DNA of 64,000 nucleotides from Brevundimonas sp. G8 (GCF_902506205.1 NZ_LR732816.1:2926993-2990992); one strand, 5' to 3'. Counted from the first letter of the stretch, positions 47,431-60,483 are shown. Translations and numbers: made by a program. The notes: generated by a model not told the origin, from the letters alone.

Positions 47431-49104
47431 ATGAAAAAGCAAAACCAAGACGAACTCGTTTTTCTGCCTTTGGGCGGCTCCGACGAAGTCGGTATGAACC
47501 TCAACGCCTATGGCTTCGGCCCGGCGGACAATCGTGAATGGCTGATCGTCGATGTCGGCGTCACCTTCGGCGACCTGTCCACGCCCGGCGTCGACGTGAT
47601 CGTGCCCGATCCCGCCTTCCTGGAAGGCGAGAACATCAAGGGCATCATGCTGACCCACGCGCACGAGGATCACATCGGCGCTCTCGGCTGGCTGTGGCCG
47701 CGCATCAAGGCGCCGGTCTACGCCACCCCCTTCACCGCCTATCTGATCAAGGACAAGCTGCGCGAGCGCGGCATCTTCGACGAGGTCGAGGTGATCGAGG
47801 TGCCGCTGGGCGGAACTGTCGACGTGGGCTCGTTCGGCGTCACCTTCGTCAACATGAGCCACTCCATCGCCGAGCCGAGCGGCCTGGCCATCGACACTCC
47901 CCTGGGCATGGTGTTCCACACCGGCGACTGGAAGATCGACGACCAGCCGATCATCGGCGAAAAGACAGATGCTCCCGCCATCCGCGCCATGGGCGACGAA
48001 GGCGTGTTGGCCATGGTCTGCGATTCGACCAACGTCTTCGTGCCGGGCGTCGCCGGGTCCGAGGGTGATGTCGCCGTCGCCATTTCCAAACTGATCGCCA
48101 GCCTGAAGGGCCGCGTCGCCGTGGGCTGTTTCGCCTCCAACGTCGCCCGTATGGACAGCGTCATCCGCGCGGCCGAGGCCTGCGGTCGTCGCGTGTCGCT
48201 GGCCGGTCGCTCGATGCACAAGATCACGGCCGCGGCCAAACACGTCGGCATGTTGCAGGACGTGAAGCCCTTCCTGTCGGACGAAGAGGCCCGCGTCTGG
48301 CCGGCCGACCAAATCCTGTACCTTTGCACCGGCAGCCAGGGCGAAGCTCGCGCGGCTCTGTCGCGCGTCGCCGACGGCACCCACCCGGTCGTCAAACTGG
48401 GTCTGGGTGACCACTGCATCTTCTCGTCGCGCCAGATCCCCGGCAACGAACTGGCCATCGGCAATCTGCAGGATCGCCTCGCGGACCGGGGCGTGCGCCT
48501 CTACACCGAGAAGGATCACCCCGGCATCCACGTCTCGGGCCACCCCTGCCGTGACGAACTGAAGCAGATGTACGACTGGGTGCGGCCGCAAATCGCCGTC
48601 CCGACCCACGGCGTGCGCCGCTTCCTGCTGGAACACGCCAACCTGGCCAAGGACATCGGCATCAAGGAGACCGTGACGCCCCGCAACGGCGACATGGTCC
48701 GCCTGGCGCCTGGCCCTGCCAAGATCATCGACGAGGTGCCGAACGGTCGCCTTTATGTCGACGGCGGCATGCTGGTGACCGAACAGGGCGAGGCCCTGAA
48801 GGAGCGTCGCCACGCCTCGACCAACGGTGTGCTGATCGTCAGCTTCGCCCTGGACAAGCGCGGCCGCATCGCCAGCGATATCGATATCCGCAGCGTCGGC
48901 CTGCCCGGCGACACCGGTACGCCCCTGGGCGATGCACTGGACAAGCTGGCCGAGCGGGTCGAACAGGTGATCAAGGGTCTGAAAGGTGACGCTCTGGACG
49001 ACGAGATGGTCATCGAACAGGCTGTGGCTCGCGTGCTGAAGAAGGCCAGCCAGCAGATCTGGGATCGTCGTCCCATCGTCGAGACCGTCGTCCTGCGCGT
49101 TTGA
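47431..49104 (+). CDS. rnj: Ribonuclease J
   Basis: 557-residue beta-CASP metallo-beta-lactamase nuclease. The metal motif THAHEDHIGAL lies at about residues 75-85; further ligands are in MSHSIAEP and HTGDWKID, and the beta-CASP region has SGHPCRDEL. RNase J has 5'-3' exo- and endonuclease activity and matures rRNA and mRNA in alphaproteobacteria. The ATG follows the coaX TGA without a gap. Confidence 0.95.
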   Translation: MKKQNQDELVFLPLGGSDEVGMNLNAYGFGPADNREWLIVDVGVTFGDLSTPGVDVIVPDPAFLEGENIKGIMLTHAHEDHIGALGWLWPRIKAPVYATPFTAYLIKDKLRERGIFDEVEVIEVPLGGTVDVGSFGVTFVNMSHSIAEPSGLAIDTPLGMVFHTGDWKIDDQPIIGEKTDAPAIRAMGDEGVLAMVCDSTNVFVPGVAGSEGDVAVAISKLIASLKGRVAVGCFASNVARMDSVIRAAEACGRRVSLAGRSMHKITAAAKHVGMLQDVKPFLSDEEARVWPADQILYLCTGSQGEARAALSRVADGTHPVVKLGLGDHCIFSSRQIPGNELAIGNLQDRLADRGVRLYTEKDHPGIHVSGHPCRDELKQMYDWVRPQIAVPTHGVRRFLLEHANLAKDIGIKETVTPRNGDMVRLAPGPAKIIDEVPNGRLYVDGGMLVTEQGEALKERRHASTNGVLIVSFALDKRGRIASDIDIRSVGLPGDTGTPLGDALDKLAERVEQVIKGLKGDALDDEMVIEQAVARVLKKASQQIWDRRPIVETVVLRV

Positions 49105-49160
49105 TGCAACCTTGACTGTTCGGGCGCATTTTCTGCGCGCCTGAACGGTCGGGGGAACCC

Positions 49161-50069
49161 ATGTCTGACAAACCCACCCGCGCGCGCCGCCTTCTGGAAC
49201 GGGTGCGTCATGCCCGCCATCCGTTGCACGGATGGCGGCGCTGGGCGGTGATCGTGGGGCAGGGGATGGTCGGCTTCGTCGCCCTGTTCGCCGCCGTCAA
49301 TCTGGTGCTCAGCCTGTCGACGTTCCGGGGCGAGGATCCGCTGTCCCGGACAGTTCACGAACTGCGCGTCCTGTGGTTCAGTTCGCCGGACGGCGCGCCC
49401 ATGTCGCCCACGGCCTTTCCCACCGTCTATGGCCGTGATCTGGGGCCGGCGCCCGACACCGTCGCCATCCACGCCTTCCTGGAGCGCGAGGCCGAGGACG
49501 GCGTCTTCCTGCTCGACCATGTGATGGTGGATCGGATCCTGAAGCTGAACGGCCGGATCGACGCACGCAGCGTGCCGTCGGGCGTCTATGTCGGCGCCCA
49601 CGCCCTGGGGCCGGACGATATGCCCCTGGTGCCGGTGACCAAGTTCATGGCGCAATATCTGCTGTTTCCGCGCCACGCCTATATCCTGGTGGTCCCCGAG
49701 AGCGGGCCGGCGATCGCCTTTTCCGCCAGCCAGAACGCCAAGTTCGGCATCGACACCCATCCCGAACGCCTGTCCGCCGAGATCGCGCCGTTCGGTCCGA
49801 ACGCCTACGACTTCCCCAGTTCGGGCGAGGCGCTGCACGAGATGACCCGCATCACCAATGATCCCGCCCGCGTCGGCGCGGCCATCGAGACGCTGAAGGG
49901 CGCACAGGCGCGGCTGGCGGCTGAGGGCCTGACCTATGGTCTCTTGGCGCCCAACTCCAACACGGCGGTGGGGTGCGTGCTGCAAGGGTCGGGGGCGATC
50001 ACCCAGCAGGCTCGGTCGTCGATCCTACTGGCCCTGCGCGCGCCGGGCTTCGGCGCGGCCTGCGATTAG
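49161..50069 (+). CDS. Hypothetical membrane-anchored protein
   Basis: 302 residues. A basic N-terminus is followed by one membrane segment (VGQGMVGFVALFAAVNLVLSL, about 31-51); the rest is soluble and would face the periplasm. A motif LLAPNSNTAVGCVLQ near residue 265 resembles the Asn/Cys stretch of some papain-like or permuted hydrolase families, but other catalytic residues cannot be placed. An imperfect inverted repeat (around 49113-49151) precedes the gene. Function unknown. Confidence 0.75.
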   Translation: MSDKPTRARRLLERVRHARHPLHGWRRWAVIVGQGMVGFVALFAAVNLVLSLSTFRGEDPLSRTVHELRVLWFSSPDGAPMSPTAFPTVYGRDLGPAPDTVAIHAFLEREAEDGVFLLDHVMVDRILKLNGRIDARSVPSGVYVGAHALGPDDMPLVPVTKFMAQYLLFPRHAYILVVPESGPAIAFSASQNAKFGIDTHPERLSAEIAPFGPNAYDFPSSGEALHEMTRITNDPARVGAAIETLKGAQARLAAEGLTYGLLAPNSNTAVGCVLQGSGAITQQARSSILLALRAPGFGAACD

Positions 50070-50109
50070 CGGTCGCAACCCTCGCCGCGTTTCCGCTATA
50101 TCCACGCCG

Positions 50110-50448
50110 ATGGCCGAGCGACTCTTCCTTTTGAACCCTGACTGGCATGACGATCAGGGCGGTCCCTGGTTCTGTCCTGCGGGCGCCTATGTCGAGGGCG
50201 TGCTGGCCTTCTACCCACAACTGCGTGACGCGCTGGAGGTGGTCTATCTGGATCACGCCCGCCCTCGACCGCCCGTGATCGAACAGGTGGGCGAGGCGCA
50301 TCAAAGCTGCCCCATCCTGATCCTGGACGGTGAACTGGATTGGTCTGACGCGCAGGTCAGCGAAACGACCGGCCGGCGCTTCCTTCAGGATCACGCCATT
50401 GCCCCCTATCTGGCGGCCCGCTACGGCGTCGGCCGGCCGCATCCCTAG
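50110..50448 (+). CDS. DUF3088 domain protein
   Basis: 112 residues matching DUF3088: FLLNPDWHDDQGGPWFCPAG, VEGVLAFYPQLRDALEVVYLDHARPRPPV (read in two parts) and QSCPILILDGE. The fold is thioredoxin-like in appearance, with a single cysteine in WFCPAG where relatives often have CxxC. Soluble, function unknown. ATG 50110 gives the conserved N-terminus. Confidence 0.85.
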   Translation: MAERLFLLNPDWHDDQGGPWFCPAGAYVEGVLAFYPQLRDALEVVYLDHARPRPPVIEQVGEAHQSCPILILDGELDWSDAQVSETTGRRFLQDHAIAPYLAARYGVGRPHP

Positions 50449-50457
50449 AGGTCCGTC

Positions 50458-50724
50458 ATGCCCATCGGCGTCTTCACCATGGTCGGCATCTACATCATCG
50501 TCTGGTGGACTGTGCTGTTCGCCGTGCTGCCGCTAGGCACAGCGAGCGAGACGCATGAGCCGCCGACCGACGGCTCCCAGTGGGGCGCGCCAAAGACGCC
50601 GAACCTGAAGAAGAAGTTCCTGACCACCACCTGGGTCTCGGCCTTGGTCTGGGTCTTCGTCATGGTGCTGATCTTCACCGGCTGGCTGCCCTTGCCCAAC
50701 TTCGCCAACGGCCCGGCCGTCTAA
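50458..50724 (+). CDS. DUF1467 family membrane protein
   Basis: 88 residues with two membrane segments (MVGIYIIVWWTVLFAVLPLG, about 8-27, and WVSALVWVFVMVLIFTGW, about 60-77) flanking a hydrophilic loop with PKTPNLKKKFL. This is the plan of DUF1467, found beside proS in many alphaproteobacteria. Function unknown. Confidence 0.88.
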   Translation: MPIGVFTMVGIYIIVWWTVLFAVLPLGTASETHEPPTDGSQWGAPKTPNLKKKFLTTTWVSALVWVFVMVLIFTGWLPLPNFANGPAV

Positions 50725-50801
50725 ACGACGCGCCGGCCTAGCTTTCGCCCCGGTCCAGCGGCTAAAGCCTTGTTCCGTCTCTACGCCTAGGATTTTCGAT
50801 C

Positions 50802-52118
50802 ATGCGCCTGTCGCGCTTTTTCCTGCCCACGCTGAAGGAAGCCCCTTCGGACGCCCAGATCGTCTCGCACCAGCTGATGCTGCGCGCCGGCATGATCAAG
50901 CAGGAGGCCGCCGGCATCTACGCCTGGCTGCCGCTGGGTCTGAAGGTGCTGCGCAAGGTCGAGCAGATCGTGCGCGAGGAGCAGATGCGCGCAGGCGCAG
51001 TCGAGCTGCTGATGCCGACCCTGCAACTGGCCGACCTGTGGCGCGAGAGCGGCCGCTATGACGCCTACGGCCCCGAGATGCTGCGCATCACCGACCGGCA
51101 CGAGCGCGAGCTGCTTTATGGGCCGACCAATGAGGAGATGATCACCGACATCTTCCGGGCCTATGTGAAGTCCTACAAGTCGCTGCCGCTGAACCTGTTT
51201 CACATCCAGTGGAAGTTCCGCGACGAGCGCCGGCCTCGGTTCGGCGTCATGCGCGGCCGCGAGTTCCTGATGAAGGACGCCTATTCCTTCGACGTGGACG
51301 AGGCGTCGGCGCGCGTCGCCTATAATCGGATGTTTACGGCCTATCTGAACACCTTCGCCCGCATGGGCCTGAAGGCTGTGCCGATGCGCGCCGACACCGG
51401 CCCCATCGGGGGCGACCTGAGCCACGAGTTCATCGTCCTGGCCGAAACCGGCGAGAGCGAGGTCTTCTGCGACCGCAAGCTGGTCGAGATGGCCCCTCCC
51501 GGTCACGACCTCGACGCCGAGGCGCTGCAGGCCGTTTTCGACGAGCGCACGGCCCTGTACGCCGCGACCGAGGAAATGCACGACGCGGCCCAGTTTGAGG
51601 CCCAGACCGCCGAGGGCGACCGTCTGTCGGCGCGCGGCATCGAGGTCGGCCACATCTTCTATTTCGGCACGAAATACTCCGTCCCGATGAAGGCCAAGGT
51701 CGCCGGGCCGGACGGTCAGGACACCGAGGTCCACATGGGCAGCTATGGTGTCGGCGTGTCGCGCCTGCTGGGCGCCATAATCGAGGCCAGCCACGACGCG
51801 GGCGGCATCATCTGGCCTGACGCCGTGGCCCCGTTCGACGTGGTCGTGATCAATCTGCGCGCCAATGACGAGGCCGTCTCGGCCGCCTGCGAGGATGCGG
51901 TCGCCCAGCTGGAAAAACTCGGCAAGGACGTGCTGTACGACGACACCGATGAGCGTCCGGGCGGCAAGTTCGCCACCGCCGACCTGATCGGCGTGCCGTG
52001 GCAGCTGACCATCGGTCCCAAGGGGCTGGCGGACGGCGTGGTCGAGCTGAAGCGCCGCGCCACCGGCGAGAAGGTCTCCGTGCCCCTGGCCGAAGCCATC
52101 GAAAGGCTGACCGCTTGA
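50802..52118 (+). CDS. proS: Prolyl-tRNA synthetase, short alphaproteobacterial form
   Basis: 438-residue class II synthetase lacking the editing insertion of the long bacterial form. Motif 2 is [25 protein letters not shown] (read across about 140-164), motif 3 [16 protein letters not shown], and the C-terminal anticodon domain follows. It charges tRNA-Pro. Its stop overlaps the TTG of the LolC/E gene. Confidence 0.95.
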   Translation: MRLSRFFLPTLKEAPSDAQIVSHQLMLRAGMIKQEAAGIYAWLPLGLKVLRKVEQIVREEQMRAGAVELLMPTLQLADLWRESGRYDAYGPEMLRITDRHERELLYGPTNEEMITDIFRAYVKSYKSLPLNLFHIQWKFRDERRPRFGVMRGREFLMKDAYSFDVDEASARVAYNRMFTAYLNTFARMGLKAVPMRADTGPIGGDLSHEFIVLAETGESEVFCDRKLVEMAPPGHDLDAEALQAVFDERTALYAATEEMHDAAQFEAQTAEGDRLSARGIEVGHIFYFGTKYSVPMKAKVAGPDGQDTEVHMGSYGVGVSRLLGAIIEASHDAGGIIWPDAVAPFDVVVINLRANDEAVSAACEDAVAQLEKLGKDVLYDDTDERPGGKFATADLIGVPWQLTIGPKGLADGVVELKRRATGEKVSVPLAEAIERLTA

Positions 52119-53401
52119 GCCTGCCGTCCCGTCCTTCCGGCGCCTTCTCCTCGTGGGAGATCGGCCTGGCCCTTCGCTACCTGCGCGCCAAGCGCAAGGA
52201 GGGCGGCGTCGCCACCATCGCCGTGATCAGCTTCATCGGCATCATGCTGGCCGTCGCCGTGCTGATCAGCGTCATGAGCATCATGTCCGGCTTCCGCAGC
52301 GAGCTGCTGGGCCGGATGCTGGCCTTCAACGGGCATATGTATGTGCAGGGCGCGGTTCTGACCTCTCCCGACCGTGAAGCCGCGCTAAAGCGGATCCAGG
52401 CCGTGCCGGGCGTCGCCAGCGCCAGTCCGCTGAACGAGGCCCAAAGCCTGATCCGCGTCGGCAGCTATACGACCGGCGCCATCGCCAAGGGCATCCGTCC
52501 CGAAGACCTGGCCAAGACCCAATATGTGTTCGACAGCCTGACGCCGCAGGAGCGCGCCGGGTTCGGCAAGGGCCCCTATGGCGGCGACCGCATTCTGGTC
52601 GGCGCTGCCTTGGCCACCTCGATGGGGCTGCGGGTCGGCGATCCCGTCACCCTGTATTCGCCCACCGGCGCCGACAGCGCGTTTGGCAATCTGGGCGGGC
52701 TGGAGAAGACCTATTTCGTCGGCGGCCTGTTCCGCTCGGGCGCCGCCGATTACGACCGCGCCTTCATCTTCATGCCGCTGGAGCAGCAGCAGCTCTTCTT
52801 CGGCAAGGAAGGCGTGTGGGACGCCATCGAGATCAAGGTCAACAATCCCGATCAGGTCGGCGCCCTGACCGCCGCCATCCGTGATGCGGCCGGCCCCGGC
52901 GCGGTCGTCAGCGACTGGCGCGAACGCCTCGCCGCCTTCTACGGCGCGTTGAAGGTCGAGCGGGTGGCCATGAGCATCATCCTGGGCCTGGTCGTCGCCA
53001 TCGCCGCCATGAACATCATCTCTGGCATCGTCATGCTGGTGAAGAACAAGGGCCGCGACATCGCCATCCTGCGCACCATCGGCGCCAGCCCGTCGTCCAT
53101 CCTGCGCGTCTTCTTCATGGCCGGCGCCATGATCGGCGTGGCGGGCACGATCGCCGGTCTGGTGCTGGGCCTGCTGTTCTGCTGGAACATCGGCCCGATC
53201 CAGCACTTCCTGGAGTTCGTGCTGCAGACCAAGCTGTTCGATTCCGACGTCTATATGCTGGACGCCATTCCGGCGCTGGTCGATCCGGCCGACGTGGCCT
53301 GGGTGACCTTCTGGTCGCTGCTGATGAGCTGTATCGCCAGCCTGCCGCCGTCCTGGACCGCGTCTCGCATCGATCCCGTGGAGGCGCTCCGCTATGAGTA
53401 A
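52115..53401 (+). CDS. Lipoprotein-releasing ABC transporter permease (LolC/LolE family)
   Basis: 428-residue inner-membrane permease that releases lipoproteins to LolA. One N-terminal segment, a large periplasmic domain (about 50-270) and three C-terminal segments match the family; [19 protein letters not shown] is the typical N-terminus. With one permease gene here the transporter is probably a homodimer of a LolF-type protein, an inference. TTG 52115 is taken as start because the conserved N-terminus begins there. Confidence 0.92.
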   Translation: MSLPSRPSGAFSSWEIGLALRYLRAKRKEGGVATIAVISFIGIMLAVAVLISVMSIMSGFRSELLGRMLAFNGHMYVQGAVLTSPDREAALKRIQAVPGVASASPLNEAQSLIRVGSYTTGAIAKGIRPEDLAKTQYVFDSLTPQERAGFGKGPYGGDRILVGAALATSMGLRVGDPVTLYSPTGADSAFGNLGGLEKTYFVGGLFRSGAADYDRAFIFMPLEQQQLFFGKEGVWDAIEIKVNNPDQVGALTAAIRDAAGPGAVVSDWRERLAAFYGALKVERVAMSIILGLVVAIAAMNIISGIVMLVKNKGRDIAILRTIGASPSSILRVFFMAGAMIGVAGTIAGLVLGLLFCWNIGPIQHFLEFVLQTKLFDSDVYMLDAIPALVDPADVAWVTFWSLLMSCIASLPPSWTASRIDPVEALRYE

Positions 53402-54098
53402 GGCTCCCATCCTGTCGGTGCGCGGCCTGACCCGCACCTATGACACTGCGCAAGGCGGCCTGACCGTGCTGAAGGGCGTCGATCTGGACGTGTTTCCGGG
53501 CGAACTGGTCGGGCTGATCGGCCCCTCGGGCTCGGGCAAGTCGTCGCTGCTGCACGCCGCCGGCCTGTTGGAAAAGCCGACCAGCGGTACGGTCGCCATC
53601 GACGGCGAACAGGTCGGAAATCTGGACGAGCGCGCGCGCACGCGCCTGCGTCTGGGCCGGATCGGCTTCGTCTATCAGTTCCACCATCTGCTGCCCGAGT
53701 TCGACGCGCGCGACAACGTCGCCCTGCCGATGCGGATCGCGGGCCTGACTCAGGACGAGGCCAGGAAGCGCGCAGAGGTCACGCTGACGGCGCTTGGCCT
53801 GGGTGAGCGCCTGACGCACCAACCTGCCCAACTTTCAGGCGGGGAACAGCAGCGGGTCGCTATCGGCCGTGCGCTCGCCAATGGCCCGCGGCTGTTGCTG
53901 GCTGACGAACCGACCGGCAACCTGGATCCGACCACCAGCCAGTCGGTGTTCGAATCCCTGCGCGACCTGGCCAAGAATACGGGTGTCGCCGCCCTGATCG
54001 CGACCCACAACATGGAGCTGGCCGGCCATATGGACCGCGTCTTCGCCCTGAAGGACGGGCATCTGGAAGAGCGCGCGGCCCAGAGCCACGCCTACTGA
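53394..54098 (+). CDS. lolD: Lipoprotein-releasing ABC transporter ATPase
   Basis: 234-residue ATPase partner of the preceding permease. Walker A GPSGSGKSS (about 43-51), signature LSGGEQQR (about 147-154), Walker B LLLADEPTG (about 165-173). The FVYQFHHLLPEFDA Q-loop stretch is characteristic of LolD. The ATG overlaps the permease by eight bases. Confidence 0.95.
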   Translation: MSKAPILSVRGLTRTYDTAQGGLTVLKGVDLDVFPGELVGLIGPSGSGKSSLLHAAGLLEKPTSGTVAIDGEQVGNLDERARTRLRLGRIGFVYQFHHLLPEFDARDNVALPMRIAGLTQDEARKRAEVTLTALGLGERLTHQPAQLSGGEQQRVAIGRALANGPRLLLADEPTGNLDPTTSQSVFESLRDLAKNTGVAALIATHNMELAGHMDRVFALKDGHLEERAAQSHAY

Positions 54099-54112
54099 GC
54101 TACGCCTACTGA

Positions 54113-54739
54113 TCAGCTGACGGCGGCGTCGCCCCAGATCGCCCGCAAGCGTTCGGGGCGGCGGCACCCGATCCGATAGGCCTGATAGCTGGCGGCGTGA
54201 AGCTTGGCGTAGTTTTGATGCTCTTCGCCCGCGGGCCAGAAGCGCTGGGCGCCGACGACAGGCGTCGTGAAACTCTTCTTCAGAACACGCATGGCGGCGT
54301 CCCGCGAGGCGACGGCGTCGGTGCGTTGGCCATCGGTGGCGAACACGGCCGAGCGATACGACAGCCCCTGGTCGCAGAACTGTCCGTTCGGATCGGTCGG
54401 ATCGATCGTGCGCCAGTAGCGGTCGACCAAGGCGCGATAGGAAACCACGCGCGGATCGAAGGTGACCTGGATTGCTTCCATATGGCCGGTGCCGCCGCGC
54501 ACGACCTGTTCATAGGTCGGATTGGCCGTGTGTCCGCCCACGAAGCCCGACACGGCGGACCGCACGCCCGGTACGTCGTCGAACGCCTTTTCCTCGGACC
54601 AGAAACAGCCACCGGCGAAGATGGCCGTTTGAAGCGCCGGCGTCGTTTGGGCCTCGGCTGGCCGGGGCAGGGGTGCGCCGAGCGCCAGCACCCCGATGGT
54701 CAGGGATGCGAGCGCGGCGAGCGTGGTGCGATTAGACAT
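54113..54739 (-). CDS. msrA: Exported peptide-methionine (S)-S-oxide reductase
   Basis: 208 residues. A signal peptide (about 1-30, ending AEA) precedes the MsrA domain with catalytic Cys45 in GGCFWSEE. GGHTANPTYEQV, GHMEAIQV and DPNGQFCDQG follow the family. It repairs oxidised methionine in envelope proteins using electrons from a periplasmic donor. Start MSNRTT at 54739 is favoured by GGAG 8-11 bases ahead. It is convergent with lolD and divergent from the SOS-regulated peptide gene. Confidence 0.93.
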   Translation of the reverse strand: MSNRTTLAALASLTIGVLALGAPLPRPAEAQTTPALQTAIFAGGCFWSEEKAFDDVPGVRSAVSGFVGGHTANPTYEQVVRGGTGHMEAIQVTFDPRVVSYRALVDRYWRTIDPTDPNGQFCDQGLSYRSAVFATDGQRTDAVASRDAAMRVLKKSFTTPVVGAQRFWPAGEEHQNYAKLHAASYQAYRIGCRRPERLRAIWGDAAVS

Positions 54740-54800
54740 CGGTCGATCTCCGTTTCCACTCACTACGACGGCGTCGGTCGAATGGTTTCAAACACGATGG

Positions 54801-54829
54801 TTGACGAGAACAAAAAGCCAACATAGAAC
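54801..54829 (+). promoter_or_regulatory. Housekeeping promoter of the SOS peptide gene
   Basis: TTGACG (54801-54806), 17 bases, TAGAAC (54824-54829), which fits the Caulobacter -10 pattern TANAWC exactly. Expected start near 54836. The -10 element is contained in the SOS operator, so LexA binding would block it. Confidence 0.6.
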
Positions 54830-54840
54830 ATTAGCGGAAC
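54826..54840 (+). promoter_or_regulatory. LexA operator (alphaproteobacterial SOS box)
   Basis: GAAC (54826-54829), exactly seven bases, GAAC (54837-54840): the direct-repeat operator GAAC-N7-GAAC (GTTC-N7-GTTC on the other strand) of alphaproteobacterial LexA. It covers the -10 and start point of the promoter that leads to the 31-residue peptide gene. Confidence 0.7.
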
Positions 54841-54866
54841 ATATCGGATTGGTGGGAGACAATGTC

Positions 54867-54962
54867 ATGCCGCGTTTGATGAGAGATATGCTGTCGCTGG
54901 CGTCGTGCGGTGGCTTCGTGCTGATGGTCTGGACCGTAGCGATCAACGTCACCGGCGCTTGA
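54867..54962 (+). CDS. 31-residue membrane peptide, SidA-like SOS division inhibitor (inferred)
   Basis: The peptide starts MPRLMRDMLSLASCGG and has one membrane segment over about residues 9-27 (SLASCGGFVLMVWTVAIN). A ribosome site GGGAG (54854-54858) precedes the ATG by eight bases. The promoter is overlapped by an SOS box. In Caulobacter crescentus SidA, a 29-residue inner-membrane peptide, is SOS-induced and blocks division through FtsW/FtsN. Size, topology and control agree; identity to SidA is inferred and was not checked by alignment. dnaE follows 169 bases downstream. Confidence 0.6.
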   Translation: MPRLMRDMLSLASCGGFVLMVWTVAINVTGA

Positions 54963-55131
54963 GATCAGACGAATTAGACGGATTAGACGGTGTTTTTGCC
55001 GATGACCGTCTGAAGTCAGTGATCCACAGCCCATCCGCCCGAGAGCGGGTTTGCGATGGTTGATCGCTGCCCGATATGAGAGTCAGGGCGGGCTAGGCCG
55101 CGAATGAGCGGGCCGGCGGTCGGAGAAGGCA

Positions 55132-58593
<3,462 letters not shown>

Positions 58594-58632
58594 GCCACGC
58601 CATATGTAGTATGGCCAAGCTGTTGATATTTC

Positions 58633-58658
58633 GGAACCTCACGGGCGCGTGATGGGTT
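58633..58658 (+). promoter_or_regulatory. Possible EcfG-type promoter of the DUF4142 gene
   Basis: GGAAC (58633-58637), 18 bases, GTT (58656-58658). One base longer than the usual spacer, so weaker evidence than the promoters near 8.8 and 11.4-11.7 kb. Confidence 0.35.
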
Positions 58659-58685
58659 TGGTCAGTCCATAGGGAGACTGTTCCA

Positions 58686-59282
58686 ATGAAATATCTCGCC
58701 ATCGCCAGCGTCGCCTCGCTGGCCCTTCTCGCCGCCTGTAACCAGGGTGGCGACAGCGCCGCCCAGAACACCAGCGAAGCCGTCAACGCGACCCAAGACG
58801 CCACCTCCGGCGTCGTCGGTCAGACCTCCGCCATGACCATGGGAGCCAACACGGTCGACGGCTTCGTCACCGGCCTGGGCACCGGCAACATGTACGAGCT
58901 TGAAGCCGCCAAGATCGCCGCCGCCAAATCGACCAACGCCGACGTCAAGGCCCTGGCCGCCATGATCACCAAGGATCACACGGCTGCGGGTGAGAAGCTT
59001 GGAACGGCCGCCGCGGCTGCTGCGCCCAACGTCGCCATCCCGACCACGCTGGACGAGCGTCGCAAGGGTCTGATCGACAATCTGAACGCCGCCACGCCGG
59101 GCGATTTCGACAAGGTCTATCTGGACCAGCAGGTCGCCGCCCATAACGAGACCCTGACCCTGCTGAATGGCTTTGATGACAACACAGACGCCCCTGCGCT
59201 CGCGACTTTGGCTCGCGAATTGATAACGCCCGTCACGGCGCATCGCGACCGCGCCCAGGCGCTGCTTGACGCGATGAAGTAA
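58686..59282 (+). CDS. DUF4142 lipoprotein
   Basis: 198 residues: lipoprotein signal MKYLAIASVASLALLAAC, a Ser/Thr/Asn linker, then a ferritin-like helical DUF4142 domain (YELEAAKIAAAKSTNADVKA, MITKDHTAAGEKL, QQVAAHNETLTLL). Members are periplasmic and often stress-linked; the biochemical role is unknown. It is monocistronic and ends at a strong terminator. Confidence 0.88.
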   Translation: MKYLAIASVASLALLAACNQGGDSAAQNTSEAVNATQDATSGVVGQTSAMTMGANTVDGFVTGLGTGNMYELEAAKIAAAKSTNADVKALAAMITKDHTAAGEKLGTAAAAAAPNVAIPTTLDERRKGLIDNLNAATPGDFDKVYLDQQVAAHNETLTLLNGFDDNTDAPALATLARELITPVTAHRDRAQALLDAMK

Positions 59283-59303
59283 GGAACGCGCCGTCTATCT
59301 CGC

Positions 59304-59335
59304 AAAGGCGGTCCCGAAAGGGGCCGCCTTTCTTG
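59304..59335 (+). terminator. Terminator after the DUF4142 gene
   Basis: 12-bp stem (59304-59315 with 59320-59331, one G-T pair) closed by a GAAA tetraloop, followed by TCTT. Confidence 0.85.
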
Positions 59336-59353
59336 CGTCTGGCGAGGCGACGC

Positions 59354-59382
59354 TTGCTATTGCGGCCCATCCGGCCTACATC
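59354..59382 (+). promoter_or_regulatory. Candidate promoter of rpsB and its leader
   Basis: TTGCTAT (59354-59360) and CCTACATC (59375-59382) fit TTGACGS-N14-GCTANAWC, with seven of eight -10 bases matching. A leader of about 115 bases follows before rpsB, long enough for S2 autoregulation; no known leader motif is identified. Confidence 0.45.
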
Positions 59383-59507
59383 GCCCCCGCATTTCGCAAC
59401 GCGGGTGAGGCGCGACTCGGGGAGAAATCCTGAGACGCACCATTCCGAGGGTCGTCAGACCTTTAATCCCCCGCGCCACGTTTGATCGGAAAAAGGACTG
59501 AACGATC

Positions 59508-60431
59508 ATGGCTCTGCCTGAATTCTCGATGCGCACCCTGCTTGAAGCAGGCGCTCACTTCGGCCACCAGACGCACCGCTGGAACCCGAAGATGGACCGC
59601 TACATCTTCGGCTCGCGCTCGAACATCCACATCATCGACCTGTCGCAGACGATGCCGCTGTTCCACCAGGCTCTGGTGGCTGTGCGTGAAGTCGCCGCCA
59701 AAGGCGGTCGCGTCCTGTTCGTCGGCACCAAGCGCCAGGCCGCCGAGCCGGTCGCCGAAGCCGCCAAGCGCTGCGCCCAGTACTATATGAACAACCGTTG
59801 GCTCGGCGGCACGCTGACCAACTGGCGCACCGTCTCGGGCTCGATCGCCCGCCTGCGCGAACTGGAAGGCATCCTCGAGAACGGCGGCGAAGGCCGCGTC
59901 AAGAAGGAGCTGCTGAACCTGGAGCGCGAGAAGGACAAGCTGGAACTGTCGCTGGGCGGCATCAAGGACATGGGTTCGATCCCGGACATCATGTTCGTGA
60001 TCGACACCAACAAGGAAGCGATCGCGATCCAGGAAGCCCGCAAGCTGAACATCCCGATCATCGCCATCCTGGACACCAACTCGGACCCGGACGGCATCAC
60101 CTATCCGGTCCCCGGCAACGACGACGCCGCCCGCGCCATCCAAACCTACTGCGACCTGATCGCTGACGCCGTCCTGGACGGTCTGGCTGCCGGCGCTTCG
60201 GCCTCGGGCGTTGACCTGGGCGCTGCGATCAATCCGGAAGAGCCCATGCTGCGTGAAGCCTCGACCCCGGTCGAAGCTGACGCCGCGCCGGCCGGCACCG
60301 AATCGGTCGCCGCCGAACTGGAAGCCGCTGCTGAACTGGCCCCCGCTGAGCCGGCTGTCGCCGACGAAGCCGCTCAAGCGGCCACTTCGGAAGCGAACGA
60401 CGCCGTCGAAACCGAGAAGGCCACGGGCTGA
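59508..60431 (+). CDS. rpsB: 30S ribosomal protein S2
   Basis: 307 residues. [20 protein letters not shown] and [13 protein letters not shown] are diagnostic. The usual S2 is about 240-260 residues; here a tail of roughly 60 residues rich in Ala, Glu and Pro (from about 247) extends the C-terminus, a feature of several alphaproteobacteria. S2 binds S1 and is essential for translation initiation. Confidence 0.97.
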   Translation: MALPEFSMRTLLEAGAHFGHQTHRWNPKMDRYIFGSRSNIHIIDLSQTMPLFHQALVAVREVAAKGGRVLFVGTKRQAAEPVAEAAKRCAQYYMNNRWLGGTLTNWRTVSGSIARLRELEGILENGGEGRVKKELLNLEREKDKLELSLGGIKDMGSIPDIMFVIDTNKEAIAIQEARKLNIPIIAILDTNSDPDGITYPVPGNDDAARAIQTYCDLIADAVLDGLAAGASASGVDLGAAINPEEPMLREASTPVEADAAPAGTESVAAELEAAAELAPAEPAVADEAAQAATSEANDAVETEKATG

Positions 60432-60483
60432 TCGCCCGCAGGACGGTGTTCGCGCTCTTGAGCGCCGCCTGACGAACTGACAC

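Noticed and set aside
54862..54879. Five-codon frame overlapping the start of the SOS peptide gene
   Set aside because: Too short to judge; the ribosome-site spacing fits the ATG at 54867 better.
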